The notes under the pieces were generated by a model. That model was not told where the DNA came from, made no database searches, and worked only from the letters and a program-made list of their open reading frames with translations. Source: Oscillospiraceae bacterium (GTDB lineage Bacteria > Bacillota > Clostridia > Oscillospirales > Oscillospiraceae). From it: a DNA stretch of 34,923 nt. Shown piece by piece: positions 1 through 6,096 of this stretch. The first letter of the stretch is position 1, and each line of letters starts with the position of its first letter. The stretch covers positions 1 to 34,923 of the forward strand of contig JAEETX010000022.1 in NCBI GenBank assembly GCA_016286665.1, read 5' to 3'. The position numbers and the translations under genes were made by a program.

Positions 1-133
1 TGATGATGCGCCTGGCCTCCTCCTCGGCGCTGGAAATCTCCCTTTCGGATACTTTTTTGCGGTAGGTAATACCGGAGAAAAACGCGACGGCGGAAAACAC
101 GACAACCAGGATGACTGTTAACCACCAGGGCAT
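1..133 (-). CDS. rny: Ribonuclease Y, N-terminal fragment
   Basis: This is a partial gene cut by the left edge; only the first 44 codons are visible. The start MPWWLTVILVVVFSAVAFF is a single membrane anchor. It is followed by a charged segment (SEREISSAEEEARRII) that begins the long coiled coil typical of RNase Y, whose N-terminus is a membrane helix followed by a SAEEEA-type coiled coil. RNase Y is the membrane-bound endoribonuclease that starts mRNA decay in many Firmicutes. The KH and HD domains would lie outside the window. An AGGAGGT Shine-Dalgarno lies at 145-151, with slightly long spacing to the ATG at 133. The gene has its own promoter (231-259) and a long leader containing a hairpin. 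The identification rests on the N-terminal pattern alone. Confidence 0.8.
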   Translation of the reverse strand, partial: MPWWLTVILVVVFSAVAFFSGITYRKKVSEREISSAEEEARRII

Positions 134-174
134 GTACGCGGTTTACCTCCTATTTTAGATTGAAAAATATATAC

Positions 175-191
175 GGCTGAGATGCTCAGCC
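175..191 (-). other. Hairpin in rny 5' leader
   Basis: There is a perfect 7-bp stem (GGCTGAG / CTCAGCC) with a 3-nt loop. On the minus strand it is followed by a U-rich stretch (GTATATATTTTTC). It lies between the rny promoter and its start codon, so it could act as an attenuator, a processing site or a stability hairpin. The stem is short for a terminator and the U run starts several bases after it. Confidence 0.45.
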
Positions 192-230
192 TGAAGAACT
201 TCCCCTTAGCTCTCATATATTATCTGGGTT

Positions 231-259
231 ATTTTATACTTCCCTCCGTCTTATGTCAA
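231..259 (-). promoter_or_regulatory. SigA-type promoter of rny
   Basis: On the minus strand, TTGACA (254-259) is separated by 17 bp from TAAAAT (231-236). The -35 is a perfect consensus and the -10 is 5 of 6. The predicted start, near 224, gives a leader of about 90 nt before the rny ATG. Confidence 0.75.
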
Positions 260-321
260 GGTGAATTTCTCCCTTTTCCACAAAGAAGTGAAAACGAAAG
301 AAGCTTTCCTCTTGCGGCAGC

Positions 322-352
322 TTGACATGTATGATATTATAAGAGTTAATAT
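322..352 (+). promoter_or_regulatory. Possible promoter of the CNNM pair
   Basis: TTGACA (322-327) is followed after 18-19 bp by TTAATA/TAATAT (346-352). The -35 is perfect but the -10 is poor. It is the best candidate upstream of the gene starting at 412. Confidence 0.4.
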
Positions 353-411
353 TATGTCCAATGGCGGAGATGCCGTCGACCGCCGGTGGGGACTGGAGTT
401 GATTTTCCTTT

Positions 412-1422
412 ATGGACGACATACCCCGAAGTATCCTGATCCTCTTTCTGATCCTGCTGGGAGGCAGCTTTGCCGGCAGCGAGACCGCGCTGAGCTACTG
501 CAACAGGCTGCGTATGAAAAAGCACGCCGAGGAGGGCGACAGGGGCAGCGAACGGGTCGTATATATCCTGGACCGGTTCGACAAGGCCCTTTCCACCATC
601 CTCATCGGCACAAACGTCTGCTATGTCTTTGCCTCCACCTTCGCCGCCATCCTCTTTATCCGTCGGCTGGGAACGGCCGGCGCGGTGGTTTCCACCGTGC
701 TGATGACGCTGCTCATCTTCTTCTTCGCGGAAACGATCCCCAAAAACATCGCCAGAGCCAATGCCGACGCCTACGCGCTCATCTGCGCCGTGCCGGTGAA
801 GCTGCTGATGATCCTTCTGACCCCCGTGAGCGCGCTGCTGGCCGGCATCGGCTGGGTGGTCAAGCGTCTTCTCCCCCGGGAGAAGGAACAGCCTACCATC
901 ACGGAGGATGAATTCACCACCATCATTGACAACATCCAGGAGGAAGGCCTGATGGAGCCGGAGGAGACCCGGCTCATCAAATCCGCGGTGGAATTCAGCG
1001 ACAAGACCGCCGGCGAGATCATGACCCCGCTGAAGGACATGGTGGCCGTCTCCATCACGGAAGAACCGGAGAAGCTGAAGGAGCTGATCCTTCGGGAGAA
1101 GTATTCCCGGCTTCCGGTCTATGCCGGTTCTCCGGACCGCATCGTCGGCATCCTTCAGACAAAGGACTATCTGCAGCTCCTGCTGAAGAAGAAGGAGCCG
1201 GACATCAGTTCGCTGATGAAGCTGACCTACGACGTGCCCCCGGAGATCAAGCTGGACGAGCTCTTTGAGGGGCTCGGCCGCCGCCGCACCCACATGGCCA
1301 TCGTGATCGACGTCAGCGGCAGCGCCCTGGGATTCGTGACCATGGAGGAGATCCTGGAGGAGCTGGTGGGCGAAATCTATGACGAGGACGACGCCTCCGA
1401 TAAAAAGGAGGTGGGCGCATGA
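412..1422 (+). CDS. CNNM/CBS membrane protein (HlyC/CorC family), short form
   Basis: This 336-residue protein has an N-terminal DUF21/CNNM transmembrane domain (about residues 1-150, with FFAETIPKN, the conserved E-x-I-P-K motif). A pair of CBS domains follows (about 200-325), ending in the signature MEEILEELVGEIYDE. Family members (CorC/CNNM, haemolysin C-like, YhdP/YrkA) are linked to Mg2+ export or cation homeostasis. The C-terminal CorC_HlyC domain of full-length relatives is absent: the protein stops about ten residues after the CBS pair. It overlaps the next gene by ATGA (1419-1422), so the two are translationally coupled and may form a heterodimer. A weak GGAG lies about 13 nt upstream of the ATG. 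Confidence 0.88.
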   Translation: MDDIPRSILILFLILLGGSFAGSETALSYCNRLRMKKHAEEGDRGSERVVYILDRFDKALSTILIGTNVCYVFASTFAAILFIRRLGTAGAVVSTVLMTLLIFFFAETIPKNIARANADAYALICAVPVKLLMILLTPVSALLAGIGWVVKRLLPREKEQPTITEDEFTTIIDNIQEEGLMEPEETRLIKSAVEFSDKTAGEIMTPLKDMVAVSITEEPEKLKELILREKYSRLPVYAGSPDRIVGILQTKDYLQLLLKKKEPDISSLMKLTYDVPPEIKLDELFEGLGRRRTHMAIVIDVSGSALGFVTMEEILEELVGEIYDEDDASDKKEVGA

Positions 1423-2681
1423 TCTGGATGCTGGCTCTCATGGCCCTGCTGGTTTTATGCAGCGCCTTCTTCTCCAGCTCGGAAATCTCTTATGCCACCG
1501 CAAACAAGCTGCATATCCGCTCGGCGGCGGAAGCGGGCGACAAGCGCGCCAAGGGCGTCCTTTGGATCACCGAGCATTTCCCGAAATTCCTCTCCACGAT
1601 CCTGGTAGGCAACAATCTTGTGAACATCGCGTTTTCTTCGGTGGTCACGCTGCTGCTGACCCAGCGTATGGGCAGCGCCGGCGAGAGCGCCGCTCCCGTC
1701 GTCAGCACGGCGGTGCTCCTGATCTGCGGGGAGATCATACCCAAGATCGTCGGCACCAATCAGGCGGACCGTCTCGTATATTTCTATGTGGTCCCGCTCC
1801 GTTTCTTCATGCTTCTCTTCACGCCCGTCGTCGCCGTCGTCAATGCCGTTGTCGGCAAGCTCAGCCGGTTCTGGACGCCGGAGGAGCCGGAGCCGGAGGT
1901 GACGGACGACGAGCTGGTGACCATTCTGGAGACCATCGAGGAAGAAGGCGTCTTTACGGAGCAGGAAAGCGAGCTTATCAAATCCGCCATCGAATTCAGT
2001 GACGTGACCGCCGTGGATATCCTGGTCCCCAGGGTGGACGTGGCAGCCTTCAACCTGGACGACGGGCTGGAAAAACTGCTGGAAGACGACGATATGCTCA
2101 GTTATTCCCGCATCCCGGTGTATCGGGAGACCATCGACAATATCCAGGGCATCCTCTCCACGAAAAAGCTGCTGAAAGCGGCTGCGACGCAGGCGCTGGA
2201 AGACATCGACGTGGACGATCTGCTTTCCCCGCCCGTCTATGTGCACAAGACACGCAACATCTCCTCCATCCTGAAGGAATTCCGCAAGAAGCACCTGATG
2301 ATGGCCGTGGTCGTGGATGAATTCGGCGGTACCATGGGCATCCTGACGCTGGAGGATATTCTGGAGGAGATCGTCGGCGACATCTTCGACGAAAGCGACG
2401 AGGTAGAGCTGGACGTGGTCCCCGAGGGCGAGGATATCTTCACCGTGGACGGCGGGACGAATATCGAAGATTTCTTTGAGTACATCGGCTATACGCCTGC
2501 GGAATTTGAAAGCGAATACAGCACCATGGGCGGCTGGGCCGTGGAAAAGCTGGACCGTTTCCCCAAGGTCGGCGACCATTTCACCTGGGACCGGTTCGAC
2601 GTGACGGTCACCGCCGCCGAAGCTATGCGGGTGGAGACGCTTCAGATCCGTCTGCTGCCGCCGCCGGAGGAAAATGAATAA
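1419..2681 (+). CDS. CNNM/CBS membrane protein (HlyC/CorC family), full-length
   Basis: This 420-residue protein is a paralogue of the preceding gene. It has the CNNM membrane domain (about 1-150, with GEIIPKI), two CBS domains (about 195-325, ending LEDILEEIVGDIFDE), and a C-terminal CorC_HlyC domain (about 340-415; YSTMGGWAVEKLDRFP then DRFDVTVTAA). This is the standard domain order of CorC/YfjD-type putative Mg2+/Co2+ transport or resistance proteins. GGAGG upstream of the ATG lies inside the end of the first gene, and the ATGA overlap supports coupled translation. A strong hairpin terminator follows at 2690-2732. The transported ion cannot be read from the sequence. Confidence 0.9.
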   Translation: MIWMLALMALLVLCSAFFSSSEISYATANKLHIRSAAEAGDKRAKGVLWITEHFPKFLSTILVGNNLVNIAFSSVVTLLLTQRMGSAGESAAPVVSTAVLLICGEIIPKIVGTNQADRLVYFYVVPLRFFMLLFTPVVAVVNAVVGKLSRFWTPEEPEPEVTDDELVTILETIEEEGVFTEQESELIKSAIEFSDVTAVDILVPRVDVAAFNLDDGLEKLLEDDDMLSYSRIPVYRETIDNIQGILSTKKLLKAAATQALEDIDVDDLLSPPVYVHKTRNISSILKEFRKKHLMMAVVVDEFGGTMGILTLEDILEEIVGDIFDESDEVELDVVPEGEDIFTVDGGTNIEDFFEYIGYTPAEFESEYSTMGGWAVEKLDRFPKVGDHFTWDRFDVTVTAAEAMRVETLQIRLLPPPEENE

Positions 2682-2689
2682 TCAGCGAT

Positions 2690-2732
2690 AAAGAATGCCG
2701 GAAAGCCAAATTTCAGCTTTCCGGCATTCTTT
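2690..2732 (+). terminator. Rho-independent terminator after the CNNM pair
   Basis: A perfect 17-bp stem (left arm 2690-2706, right arm 2716-2732) encloses a 9-nt loop and ends in ATTCTTT. It starts 9 nt after the stop codon at 2681. The arms are A-rich on the left and T-rich on the right, so it may work in both directions. Confidence 0.85.
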
Positions 2733-2742
2733 CCAAAAATAT

Positions 2743-2768
2743 CCGGGCGCAGCGGATGCTGCGCCCGG
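2743..2768 (-). terminator. Terminator of the sigH/zinc-ribbon operon
   Basis: An 11-bp G+C-rich stem (CCGGGCGCAGC and its complement) has a 4-nt loop. On the minus strand it is followed by ATATTTTTGG. It lies 26 nt beyond the stop codon of the zinc-ribbon gene. Confidence 0.8.
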
Positions 2769-2793
2769 ATGCAATTTTCGCAGACCGAAATTC

Positions 2794-3072
2794 TCAGCCC
2801 TGTGCACGCATGATCGCGAAGCAATCGCTGCAGTAGACGGGGCGGTCGGATTTGGGCTCGAAAGGCACGCGGGCTTCCTTGCCGCAGCGAGCGCAGACAG
2901 CGGTGAAATACTCGCGGGGGCCGCGGGCGGCGTTCTTGCGGGCATCACGGCAGGCCTTGCAGCGCTGGGGCTCATTCTGGAAACCGCGCTCAGCATAGAA
3001 TTCCTGCTCACCGGCGGTGAACACGAACTCCTGACCACATTCCTTGCAAACCAAAGTCTTGTCCTGATACAT
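2794..3072 (-). CDS. Small zinc-ribbon protein (CxxC-x17-CxxC type)
   Basis: This 92-residue protein has two zinc-ribbon modules. The first has CKECG (residues 9-13) and CKAC, with the motif FTAGEQEFYAERGF between them, as in the probable zinc-binding domain family zf_Tbcl. The second has CARCGKEARVPFEP followed by YCSDC, matching the CxxC-x17-CxxC family found in Firmicutes and candidate phyla. The molecular role is unknown; nucleic-acid or ribosome association is only a guess. It lies 48 nt downstream of the sigH-like gene on the same strand with no terminator between them, so the two are probably co-transcribed. A GTGAGGA ribosome-binding site precedes the ATG. Confidence 0.85.
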   Translation of the reverse strand: MYQDKTLVCKECGQEFVFTAGEQEFYAERGFQNEPQRCKACRDARKNAARGPREYFTAVCARCGKEARVPFEPKSDRPVYCSDCFAIMRAQG

Positions 3073-3120
3073 TGCTAATCCTCACTTTTGACTATTCTTG
3101 GCCATTGGCCTGTATTTGCG

Positions 3121-3747
3121 TCAGCTTGAGCTGATATCGCCTTGGGGTAGATTCTCGAATTTGCGGCGAATGCGCTGCACGGCATTATCCACCGCTTTTT
3201 CCGATCGCTTGGTGATCTCTGCGATTTCTCTGTATGACATTCCTCTGAGGAAACAGCGCAGAACCGATTGTTCATACGCCGACAAAAGCAGAAGCAGATT
3301 CCGGTATCTCTTTTGAGCCTCTTCCCTGTCGATCAAAAGTTCTTCAGGTCCGCGCAGATTGTCATTCCGAGACTGGTTTTCGTCAAAAAGAGAGGATTCC
3401 AAGGACAGACAGTCGTCGAGAGATACGTTTTTTGTTCCGGCTGCTTTTCGCAGCGCCGAAAAAAGACGGCGGCGGATACACAGCACGGCGAATGTTCTGA
3501 AAGAGGTTTCTTCCTGCGGATCATACCTTCGGATGGCGTTCAGCAGGCCCAGCATCCCTTCCTGAATGAGGTCCTCGCTGTCGCCGCCGGTGAGAAAATA
3601 CGGCCTTGCGAGACTTCGGATGACACGGCCATAGCGCCGGATCAGCGTTTCCTCCGCTTCCTGGCTTCCCTGCCGGCTTTTCCGCAGCAGTTCTTCATCC
3701 GCCATCGAATCAAATGTTAGAAAAACATTATTATTTTCCATTGACAC
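3121..3747 (-). CDS. sigH: RNA polymerase sigma factor, SigH (Spo0H) type
   Basis: This 208-residue sigma-70 family protein has region 2 (DSEDLIQEGMLGLLNAIRRY, then SFRTFAVLCIRRRLFSALRKA) and region 4 (MSYREIAEITKRSEKAVDNA). Length and both regions match SigH, the transition-state/early-sporulation sigma factor that in Bacillus acts upstream of Spo0A, and spoIIGA-sigE in this window shows that the organism sporulates. The reading frame opens at GTG (3747), with an in-frame ATG two codons later (3741). Neither has a Shine-Dalgarno. A perfect-consensus promoter ends 6 nt before the GTG, so the mRNA is predicted to be leaderless or to have a leader of a few bases. The neighbour is ruvB rather than the secE-nusG-rplK region where sigH often sits. 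Confidence 0.85.
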   Translation of the reverse strand: MSMENNNVFLTFDSMADEELLRKSRQGSQEAEETLIRRYGRVIRSLARPYFLTGGDSEDLIQEGMLGLLNAIRRYDPQEETSFRTFAVLCIRRRLFSALRKAAGTKNVSLDDCLSLESSLFDENQSRNDNLRGPEELLIDREEAQKRYRNLLLLLSAYEQSVLRCFLRGMSYREIAEITKRSEKAVDNAVQRIRRKFENLPQGDISSS

Positions 3748-3753
3748 GATTGC

Positions 3754-3782
3754 ATTATAGTCGCATGGATTTTAAATGTCAA
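3754..3782 (-). promoter_or_regulatory. Perfect-consensus SigA promoter of sigH
   Basis: On the minus strand, TTGACA (3777-3782), a 17-bp spacer and TATAAT (3754-3759) match the consensus at all 12 positions. Counting 7 nt beyond the -10 places +1 at 3747, the G of the GTG start codon. Confidence 0.88.
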
Positions 3783-3823
3783 GGCACTCGCGCAAAAAAT
3801 ACTGCAATTATCGGGTGATTTCA

Positions 3824-4885
3824 CTAAAAATCCATCTTCATCTGCGCAGGATTTCCGCTGTTTTCCATAGGCAGCGGGATATGGAGGTGTTCATAGGCCT
3901 GCCGTGTGGCGCATCTGCCCCTGGGAGTTCGCGTCAAAAAGCCCTGCTGAAGCAAATAGGGCTCGTAAACGTCCTCGATGGTGACCGTTTCCTCGTTGAT
4001 CGTCGCCGCCAGCGTCTCCAGCCCGACGGGGCCGCCGCCGTACTGCATGATGATGCTGCTCAGCAGCCGCCGGTCGATATTGTCCAAGCCCAAATGGTCG
4101 ATATCCAGCCTCGTCAGCGCGTCGTCCGCCACAGATTTGGTAATGACGCCGTCCGCCGTGACCTCCGCGAAATCCCGGACGCGCTTCAGCAGCCGGTTGG
4201 CGATCCGGGGCGTTCCCCGGCAGCGCTTGGCGATCTCGGCGGCACCCTGGGGTTCGATACCGATATGCAGCAGGTCGGCACTGCGGTGGATGATAAGCTC
4301 CAACTCCTCCGGCGAATAGAGCTCCAGCTTGAGGATGATGCCGAAACGATCCCGCAGAGGAGCGGAAATCTGCCCGGAACGGGTGGTCGCGCCGATCAGC
4401 GTGAACTTTTTCAGCGGCAGGCGGATGGAATCCGCGGAAGGACCCTGCCCGATGATGATGTCGATCTCTCCGTCCTCCATGGCGGGATAGAGGATCTCCT
4501 CCACGCTGCGGTTCAGGCGGTGGATCTCGTCGACGAACAGGATGTCGTTGTCGTTCAGGTTGGTCAGCAGCGCAGCCAGGTCCCGCGGCTTTTCGATGGC
4601 GGGGCCGGAGGTCTTTCGGATGTTCACGCCCATTTCATTGGCGATGATCTGGGCGAGGGTGGTTTTGCCCAGGCCCGGAGGGCCGTGGAGAAGCACATGA
4701 TCCAGGGCTTCCCCTCGCTGCCGTGCCGCCTGGATATACACCTGCAGGTTTTCCTTTGCCTTCTTCTGCCCGATATATTCCTTGAGCGTCTGCGGGCGGA
4801 GAGAGAACTCCCCTTCATCTTCGGGAACGAAGCTGGCGCGCGTCAGGTCCTTCGTCAGGCTTTCGCCGGATATTTCGATACTCAT
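3824..4885 (-). CDS. ruvB: Holliday junction branch-migration ATPase RuvB
   Basis: This 353-residue AAA+ ATPase forms the hexameric motor that, with RuvA, drives branch migration of Holliday junctions. Visible features are the Walker A motif GPPGLGKTT (residues 68-76), Walker B DEIHR (119-123), sensor 1 GATTRSG, the arginine-finger region APLRDRFG, and the C-terminal winged-helix segment ([17 protein letters not shown]) that binds DNA. The length is slightly above the usual 330-350 because of a short C-terminal extension. It is the third gene of ruvC-ruvA-ruvB, starting 23 nt after ruvA. No convincing terminator was seen before the sigH promoter region. Confidence 0.97.
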   Translation of the reverse strand: MSIEISGESLTKDLTRASFVPEDEGEFSLRPQTLKEYIGQKKAKENLQVYIQAARQRGEALDHVLLHGPPGLGKTTLAQIIANEMGVNIRKTSGPAIEKPRDLAALLTNLNDNDILFVDEIHRLNRSVEEILYPAMEDGEIDIIIGQGPSADSIRLPLKKFTLIGATTRSGQISAPLRDRFGIILKLELYSPEELELIIHRSADLLHIGIEPQGAAEIAKRCRGTPRIANRLLKRVRDFAEVTADGVITKSVADDALTRLDIDHLGLDNIDRRLLSSIIMQYGGGPVGLETLAATINEETVTIEDVYEPYLLQQGFLTRTPRGRCATRQAYEHLHIPLPMENSGNPAQMKMDF

Positions 4886-4908
4886 TGGCGGTCTTCACCT
4901 CCGGAACG

Positions 4909-5514
4909 CTAGCGCAGCGAGGATTTGAGGACCTGGCGTATGGCCTCTTCCACGCTGAGATTCGTGATATCCATTTTGCTCAGCACGCCGTTGATCTCCG
5001 AGGGGTTGTAGCCAAGAACGGAGAGAGCCGCAGCCACGTCCCTGGATTTCTGGTCTCCCGCAGCCGCCTGCCCCGCCGGTGCGGACGCGCTCCCCGGCGT
5101 GAGGATGCGCATATCCGCGCTGACCTTGTCCTTGAGCTCCAGGAGGATGCGCTGCGCCAGCTTTTTCCCGATGCCGGGCGCAATGGTCAGGGCTTTTTCA
5201 TTCCCGTTTGCCACCGCCAGGGCCAGGTCTTCGGGGCTGCTGGAGGACAGGATGGAGATGGCGGCTTTCGGACCGACGCCGGAGATGCCCGTCAGCATTT
5301 TGAAGCTGTTCAGCTCCGCCTGCGTTGTAAAACCGTAGATATCGAAAGCGTCCTCACGGATGACGCAGACGGTGAACAGCTTCGCCTTCTGCCCGATCTC
5401 CAGCGCGGAAAGGCTGCGCATGGAGGTATTGCAGCTGAAACCGACGCCGCCGCAGTCGATGACCGCCAGACAGTTTTCCAATGCGGCAACCGTGCCGTTC
5501 AGATAGTAGAACAT
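4909..5514 (-). CDS. ruvA: Holliday junction DNA-binding protein RuvA
   Basis: This 201-residue protein binds four-way junctions as a tetramer and recruits RuvB. It begins MFYYLNGTVA, the canonical RuvA N-terminus (OB-fold domain I). It contains the helix-hairpin-helix signatures LTGISGVGPKAA and APGIGKKLAQRILLEL, and ends in the small RuvB-binding domain III (VAAALSVLGYNPSEI to VLKSSLR). The frame is open upstream to 5571, but the ATG at 5514 has a good GAAGGGG ribosome-binding site and fits family alignments. The gene overlaps the end of ruvC by 16 nt. Confidence 0.96.
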   Translation of the reverse strand: MFYYLNGTVAALENCLAVIDCGGVGFSCNTSMRSLSALEIGQKAKLFTVCVIREDAFDIYGFTTQAELNSFKMLTGISGVGPKAAISILSSSSPEDLALAVANGNEKALTIAPGIGKKLAQRILLELKDKVSADMRILTPGSASAPAGQAAAGDQKSRDVAAALSVLGYNPSEINGVLSKMDITNLSVEEAIRQVLKSSLR

Positions 5515-6017
5515 TGCTGCCCCTTCTCCCCCGCATGAAATAGTAAGGACGACGCCGCCCGCCCGTGACACAGGGCGATGGCAAGCGCATCGGCCGCGTC
5601 GTCCGGCTTCGGCACCTCGTCGAGATGCAGCATACGCCGCACCATTTCCATGACCTGCCGCTTTTCCGCGCGCCCGTAGCCCACCACGCTCTGCTTTACC
5701 TGCAGCGGCGTGTACTCATAGACCGGTATCCTTTTTTGCCGGCAGGCCAGCAGCAGGATGCCGCGGCCATGGGCGACGCTGATTCCGGTGGTGATGTTGG
5801 TGTTGAAAAACAGTTCTTCAATGGCCACGGCGTCCGGCTGCAGAGAATCCAGCAGCTGGGTCAGGTCATTATAGATGGTCTCCAGACGCTCCGACAGCGC
5901 CAGGCCGGCTTCCGTCCGGATCGCGCCATAGGTCAGCGAGCGGAAATGACCCCGTTCCGCCTCGATCACGCCGAAGCCCACAATGGCGATGCCGGGGTCC
6001 AGCCCCAGAATCCGCAA
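5499..6017 (-). CDS. ruvC: Crossover junction endodeoxyribonuclease RuvC
   Basis: RuvC resolves Holliday junctions by symmetric cleavage. The four acidic catalytic positions are visible: GLDPG near the N-terminus, VAIEELFF in the middle, and the paired aspartates in KPDDAADALAIALCH near the C-terminus. The start was set at TTG (6017), which gives the classic N-terminus (M)RILGLDPG and 9-11 nt spacing from GAGGAT (6027-6032). A GTG at 6026 adds three residues but touches the Shine-Dalgarno. It is the first gene of the ruvCAB operon and has its own promoter. Confidence 0.95.
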   Translation of the reverse strand: MRILGLDPGIAIVGFGVIEAERGHFRSLTYGAIRTEAGLALSERLETIYNDLTQLLDSLQPDAVAIEELFFNTNITTGISVAHGRGILLLACRQKRIPVYEYTPLQVKQSVVGYGRAEKRQVMEMVRRMLHLDEVPKPDDAADALAIALCHGRAASSLLFHAGEKGQQCSTI

Positions 6018-6053
6018 GGCATTCACATCCTCGATTTCGTTTGTTCCGGGGAC

Positions 6054-6082
6054 ATTTTACCATAGAGATTCCGTTTTCGCAA
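6054..6082 (-). promoter_or_regulatory. Promoter of ruvCAB
   Basis: On the minus strand, TTGCGA (6077-6082), 17 bp, then TAAAAT (6054-6059). It lies in the 70-nt gap between the SLH protein gene and ruvC. No LexA/DinR box was recognised. Confidence 0.6.
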
Positions 6083-6096
6083 CGGATTCCGCCGAT

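Noticed and set aside
4909-5571. Longer RuvA with 19 extra N-terminal residues
   Set aside because: The extension does not resemble RuvA and lies inside ruvC; the ATG at 5514 has the Shine-Dalgarno and the family N-terminus.
6055-6095. Hairpin between the SLH gene and ruvC as a terminator
   Set aside because: Only a 5-6 bp stem (CCGTT/AACGG) forms, with no U run; the region is better explained as the ruvCAB promoter.
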